Origin: Chrysomallon squamiferum
Taxonomy: Eukaryota > Mollusca > Gastropoda > Neomphalida > Peltospiridae
DNA length: 22,500 nt
Direction of reading: 5' to 3'
Assembly (NCBI GenBank): GCA_012295275.1
Contig: CM022677.1
Location: 25,295,621-25,318,120, forward strand
Part shown: positions 1-22,500 of the stretch, in pieces
How positions within the stretch are numbered: position 1 is the first letter of the stretch
How the letters are laid out: the number at the start of each line of letters is the position of its first letter
The notes under the pieces: generated by a model
Database searches by the model: none
What the model saw: the letters and a program-made list of their open reading frames with translations, nothing else
What the model was told of the DNA's origin: nothing
Program-made: the position numbers and the translations under genes

Positions 1-88
<88 letters not shown>

Positions 89-95
89 TATATAT
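1..95. repeat. (GA)n then (TA)n microsatellite
   Basis: Perfect GA dinucleotides from the window edge to about 86, then a short TA run. The remainder of 96-367 shows no exon other than the possible alternative tail of Gene A. Confidence 0.97.
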
Positions 96-367
96 ACACA
101 TCTTGCATGATCGTGATAAGAATAATTGAAAAAAAGTAAGACATTAGGAAATTACAACTAGAAAACATACAGAAATAGAAAGTTGAAACACATAAAAGCT
201 GGCGATAAAACAAACGGTGAACATAAATCAGAAGAAATATTTCATAGCTGACAAATAGTTATTTCTATTAACATTTGCACTTTCTCAGCTGTAAAACACT
301 ACAGATGTAAATAAATATTTTGTATGAAATATCTAAGACGATGTTAGAAAATGCCGAGTTTCTTCGT

Positions 368-11825
<11,458 letters not shown>

Positions 11826-11849
11826 CTGAAAAAAAAAAAAAAAAAATGA

Positions 11850-12860
11850 TGTGAGACCAGTGGAAATTAATAAAAATTAAGAAATTGAAAAAATGTCGTG
11901 ACATCGGCTGAAATAAAATTAAAAAAAAAAAAAAAAAATAATAATAATAATAATAATAATAATTAATTTCTTGTGGCATCTATGTGAAATTATGTCGTAG
12001 GAAATGAGGTTGTTTTTTGTGTTTCTTATGAAATGAAATGAATAAATTAACGAATTGTTAGAGGCATGGAGAGAAATTTACAGTTAAGAAAATATCTTTT
12101 TCGACCAGCTGAGCAAAAACATCGTATGTAAAAAATTGTGATGTGATTTGTACTCGGCTAAATAATATAGGTAGCCTGGTTTGAACTCAGAATCTAACAG
12201 AGTTTATGACGAAATATACGCGAAGAAGAAGAAAAAACAAGTAGAAAGCTGAAAGAAGGATTTGAACTCACAACCGAGCGGTTTTACATTGAAGTGATGT
12301 TTGTTTTATACTGAAATAAAATAATAGCACATTCAATTTGTTTTCTTTTCGTATTTTTCCGTTTTTTTTTTTTTTTTATTGAACATAATATTACACTAAT
12401 TAATATTGTGATATGAGACATAATTAACTAATAATACAATAAATTAAATTGTTCTTTGAAGTCTATTTAAATTAAAATATAGTAAAGAAAATGGACTTTG
12501 CGGTCTACTGAAAATAACATAGCGATTAAAACTGTGACGTGAGATCTATTTAACTATTATTATTATTATTTTTTTTTTTGTTTCATAAATTAATATGGTT
12601 TGTGTGATCGATTTAAGTTAAGTTATATGAAATAAATAATATTTTGTAAGAAAAATTGAACTAATATTACACACACACACACACACACACACAAACATAC
12701 ACACATATATATACGTTCAAAAAAATACATTATTGTTAAATAACATGAGATCTATTAATTAAAATTAAAATTAAAAAAAAATAATTATAAAATGAGACTT
12801 CCTGAAATAATGACGATATTGTAGAATAGAGGATAAATAAGTTAAAATTCCAATGCGTTG
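11850..12860. repeat. Degenerate AT-rich repeats (GTGAGATCTA-type)
   Basis: The phrase GTGA(T/C)GTGAGA-CTA followed by ATTAAAATT recurs loosely (about 11855, 11895, 12135, 12405, 12535, 12745). A (CA)n lies at 12668-12693. This is Gene A's 5' intron, if the upstream exon is real. Confidence 0.45.
12160..12290 (-). repeat. Two tRNA-like B-box repeats
   Basis: On the minus strand, GAGTTCAAA(T/C)C boxes at about 12178-12190 and 12258-12270, spaced about 81 bases, resemble RNA polymerase III B boxes and the intergenic cluster at 14.6-15.1 kb. Confidence 0.45.
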
Positions 12861-12898
12861 ATGCATCAGTGAATTATGAAATATTATCGATTTCTAAT

Positions 12899-13188
12899 AA
12901 CAATAATAATAATGACATTGATGATGATGATGATGATAATAATAAGAAGAAGAAGAAAAAAAGAAGAATAATAGTAGTAGTAGTAGTAATAATAATAATA
13001 GTAATAATATTAGTAATAACAGTAATAATATTAATAGTTATAATAATTATAGTAATAATAATAATAATAATAATAGTAATAATAATAATAATCATAATAA
13101 TAGTAATAATAATAATAATAATAATAGTAATAATAATAGTAATAGTAATATAATAATAATATTAATAGTAATAGTAATAATAATAATA

Positions 13189-13219
<31 letters not shown>

Positions 13220-13470
13220 TCATAATAATAGTAATAATAATAATAGTAATAATAATAGTAATAATAATATAATAATAATAATAGTAATATTAATAGTAAT
13301 AGTAATAATAATAGTAATAATAATAATAATAATAATCATAATAATAGTAATAATAATAGTAATAATAATATAATAATAATAATAGTAATATTAATAGTAA
13401 TAGTAATAATAATAGTAATAATAATAATAATAATAATAATATTAACAATAATAATAATAAAAGTAATAAT
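12899..13470. repeat. (TAA/TAG)n array with higher-order repeat
   Basis: Mixed AAT/AGT triplets. An AATCATAATAATAGTAA phrase recurs at about 13089, 13217 and 13333, and TAATATAATAATAATA phrases follow each, implying a unit of roughly 115-130 bases. Confidence 0.9.
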
Positions 13471-13514
13471 AACAGATTTAAATAAAATATATAGTAAATT
13501 AATGTCCATCTTAC

Positions 13515-13650
13515 CAGCCTCTTTGTGTTGGTCATGTGAGGTTTGATCAAAGTTTACTGATAAAGTCAACTGGGCCAGGCGTGTATCACTGCACTAACAG
13601 ATGACAAAACTGATCTGAGACGAATCTTTTATGTTATCTTAGCTCTTAAT
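13515..13650 (-). other. Gene A candidate 5' untranslated exon
   Basis: The signal-peptide exon begins right after a poly-T/CAG acceptor, so a noncoding first exon is expected. The best donor upstream on this strand is GGCTG|GTAAGA at 13515. The exon start is unknown; 13650 is nominal. An ATG at about 13531 opens a frame that would run across the splice out of frame with the main start. Support is splice-site appearance only. Confidence 0.3.
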
Positions 13651-13699
13651 AGAAATAATACATATATCCATCAGATTTTTGTATGTAAGCGCACGTGCG

Positions 13700-13919
13700 T
13701 ACTCTCACACACACGCACGCACACATACACATACACACATACGTACGTACGTACATACATACATACATACATATAAATATATGTGTATACATATATATAA
13801 ACGAATTCTTACATATACAAAGATAGATAACGAACAAACGAAAGACAAATTCTTACAGACAAAGAGACAGAGACACATAGAGAGAGAAAACAAGAAAGAG
13901 AGAGAGAGAGGAGACAGAT

Positions 13920-13972
<53 letters not shown>

Positions 13973-13975
13973 AGA
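13700..13975. repeat. (CA)n, (TACG/TACA)n and (GA)n tracts
   Basis: CA about 13704-13740, TACG/TACA to 13772, and GA about 13886-13970, in the intergenic part between the two genes. Confidence 0.93.
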
Positions 13976-14609
13976 CAGTATTAATGATTAACATTTTGCC
14001 TGATAAAAGTAGAGTAATACAGATATTAAGACAATAGATAAATAACAATTGAAGAGATAGATAACATTGTTTCAGAAATTATCATTTTTCAGCATGTTTT
14101 CATGTATGCGTGTATATATACACATCTATACACATATATATAATTATATCTGTGTGATACATATATAAACACACAGTTATGTGTATTTCGTCTGAACACC
14201 TAACAAACATAATGAACTGTTTTGAAAACTGTGAAAAACGTAACAGTACAGACACCCAGTAGCCAGGTGGTTAGAAGGGTAGAACAGGTAGAAATAGCGA
14301 CATTGACGTTCTGTACACGATACACGTTATTTTTGTACAGATAAACGACTATCAGGGTTAGAGCCGATACAATTACACTGACACTGACTTTGAGATATCA
14401 ACTGTAAAACTAGATATCTCGATTTGAGACCTGTTTTGGATCTTACAGCCCGAGAATATTAAAATTAACATGATATATTTATGTATTCATTTATTTATAT
14501 GTATATAGATATATAGGTAAATAGACAGCTAGATAGATCGATCATAAACAAGAAAGTAATATGATTAAAGAAGACAAATCCTATCTGATTTAAACTATTT
14601 TACAACACA

Positions 14610-15130
14610 AATCCTATAGATAGATTTGAACCCACAGCCTTAGTGTTTTAAAACTGAAATAAGTTGTAAGCTCACTGATAAGGGATATCCAGATTTGAAC
14701 GCAGAACCTCGCAGGTGTTAATAATGAGGTGGTGAAAATGAAAATGAAAATGATAGCAGAGAGGAGGATTTGAACTCATCTCCTAGCCTCCTAGCGTTTG
14801 TTAAATTAACGAGATATAAAATAATATCTGTCTCACGTACGAGATAGCCAGATTTGAACCCAGGTCCAGGGTGTTTTAATAATATACATTAATACTTAAA
14901 AAACTATCTATATCTATCTAGAAGGCAGCGTGACTTGAATTGTCAGGAAAAAAAAAGAGAGATTTCCTGACAAATAAATAATCACAATACAAATATCAGA
15001 TATGATCCGAGGAACTAGCACAGAAGAATAATGATCTAAAAATAAAATAAAATAAAAAAACATATATCTATCAGGTAGTGGGATTTGAACTCGCAAGCTA
15101 GCTGTGTTTAGCTAACACGACGTAAATTAT
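14610..15130 (-). repeat. Cluster of tRNA-like (SINE-like) B-box repeats
   Basis: On the minus strand, G(A/G)GTTCAAATC-type boxes occur at about 14622-14635, 14690-14702, 14765-14777, 14849-14862 and 15079-15092, with a decayed one near 14932. Each is preceded by an AACAC(Y) segment resembling an anticodon arm, and some by TATCAG(T/A)GAGC resembling an A box. None folds convincingly as a full tRNA by eye. Confidence 0.55.
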
Positions 15131-15180
15131 CTGTGCTCTGATAAGACATGTGAACATTAAACTTTGTCACATGCGACAAG

Positions 15181-21244
<6,064 letters not shown>

Positions 21245-21377
21245 GTAAGACACGTGACGTAACGATGTCACGTGACACTGCGTGTAACTAAGTCATGTGG
21301 CACTTAATGTAGACTATTCCCATGTAATTGGTCTAAATATATTAGACAAAGGGAAGTGTCATGTTGACATTAAAAGT

Positions 21378-21468
21378 TAATAATAATAATAATAATAATA
21401 ATAGTAATAATAATAATAATAATAATAATAGTAGTAGTAATAGTAGTAACAGTAATAATAATAACAAT

Positions 21469-21503
<35 letters not shown>

Positions 21504-21504
21504 C
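21378..21504. repeat. (TAA)n/(TAG)n/(CAA)n tract
   Basis: Compound triplet tract in the last intron of Gene B. Confidence 0.94.
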
Positions 21505-21509
21505 GCTAC

Positions 21510-22220
21510 ATTACACTTGAAATGAATACACATCATCACCATTATAGTAGTCATTTAGCGTATTTTCACTGCATTATCGCCTACAATATCGAAAAATAAT
21601 AGGCAACTAGTAATAATAATCAACGCCCTAATAATTTGACGCGACGTCCAAAGAATAGCAATAACGCCGTCATGCGCTCCAAGAAACAATTCTTCTAATA
21701 ATACAAGGTTATAATAATAATTATGAAATATTTATTTTTTTAACAGTGTAATAATTATCATATTATAATTAATAATAGTAATTACAATAATAATAATAAT
21801 AACAATTTAACTGTTTGTCTTTGAACTACATGAAGCTTGAAATGAATACACTAATTTGATTGATGATGATGATGATGATAACATATATATATATAACCAT
21901 ACATACGTTCTCATACATCTCGACATAATCATCATACATACATTTATATATATTATGTCGCAAACAACATCGAAAAATGAAATGGACCAGCGACGGTGAC
22001 GACGATCAACGCCCTAGTTTGTACGTCCAAAGAATATCCACGCCGTCATGCGCTCCAAGAAACAATTCTTCTAATCAACAACAGCAAGTAATACCAGCAG
22101 GCCTACTCATGTTTTCATGTGTTAATTACAGGTGTTAATTACAACAATTAATTACAGATGTTAATTACAACAACTATTTACCACCACCACCTTTGAACTA
22201 CATGAAGCAATGATGCTTAT
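21510..22220. repeat. Tandem unit of about 375 bp, nearly two copies
   Basis: GCCGTCATGCGCTCCAAGAA occurs at 21666 and 22042 (offset 376). TTGAACTACATGAAGC occurs at 21821 and 22193 (offset 372). ATCAACGCCCTA also recurs. The units differ mainly in embedded microsatellites. Confidence 0.75.
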
Positions 22221-22241
22221 CATTATGATGATGATAACATG

Positions 22242-22247
<6 letters not shown>

Positions 22248-22288
<41 letters not shown>

Positions 22289-22340
22289 CCACCACCACCA
22301 CCACCACCACATACATACATACAACAATACATAATACATA

Positions 22341-22375
<35 letters not shown>
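22248..22375. repeat. (TA)n, (CAC)n, (TACA)n, (TA)n
   Basis: TA 22252-22288, CAC 22289-22310, TACA, then TA 22345-22372. Nothing but imperfect CAA/AGT triplets follows to the window end. Confidence 0.94.
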
Positions 22376-22500
22376 GCAATAAAAGAATAAGAAATTAAAA
22401 TGGACCAACAACAACAAGTAGTAGTAGTAGTACAGTAGTAGTAATAATTATAACTAGTAGTAGTAATAATAATAACAACATCGTTAAGAACACCAATACT

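Noticed and set aside
14610-15130. Functional tRNA genes
   Set aside because: Only B-box and fragmentary arms are visible; acceptor stems and T stems do not pair well by eye.
21245-22500. Search for Gene B counterpart of Gene A exon 7
   Set aside because: No segment with matching motif and phase was seen; the exon probably lies beyond the window.

Overview
The window looks like eukaryotic, probably invertebrate, nuclear DNA. Coding sequence is broken into short GT-AG exons of about 20-260 bases, separated by introns made largely of microsatellites: long (GA)n/(CT)n, (TAA)n, (AGT)n, (AAAT/AAAC)n, (TATG)n and (TTGTA)n tracts. Nothing bacterial is visible: no operons, no Shine-Dalgarno-led ORFs, no CRISPR. 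A lophotrochozoan such as a mollusc is my best guess from the repeat style and protein type. This is weak inference. Most long open frames are low-complexity translations of repeats, not genes.

Two paralogous genes lie head to head. Gene A is on the minus strand, from the signal-peptide exon at about 11825 down to a candidate last exon near 368. I could thread 14 coding exons with compatible phases. Their lengths sum to 1779 nt, giving a predicted 592-residue protein: signal peptide, a long extracellular part of two related domains, one membrane span near residues 560-584, and a short tail. Gene B is on the plus strand, with exons at 15181-15215, 15827-15945, 17238-17441, 17954-18209, 19318-19472, 20463-20585 and 21133-21244. 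It runs off the right edge. Its exons match Gene A exons 1-6 in order, intron phase and often length (exon 5 is 123 nt in both). I think these belong to the uncharacterised metazoan proteins annotated as LolA-like domain proteins, but that assignment is from memory of motif style, not a search. Gene B carries a one-base frameshift at a GGGG run in the exon corresponding to Gene A exon 3.

The intergenic part (about 11.8-15.2 kb) holds degenerate AT-rich repeats, a (TAA/TAG)n higher-order array, CA and GA tracts, a possible 5' untranslated exon of Gene A near 13515, and a set of tRNA-like B-box repeats in one orientation.

The most unusual signal is that in both genes a stretch containing a 5' splice site has been tandemly amplified into the intron. 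In Gene A intron 5 the unit is 75 nt, a multiple of three, and open, so the extra donors would add 25-residue blocks in frame. In Gene B intron 3 a unit of about 56 nt repeats a sequence like that exon's donor region. Exon-adjacent (TTTA/TTTG)n tracts also always lie with T on the sense strand.
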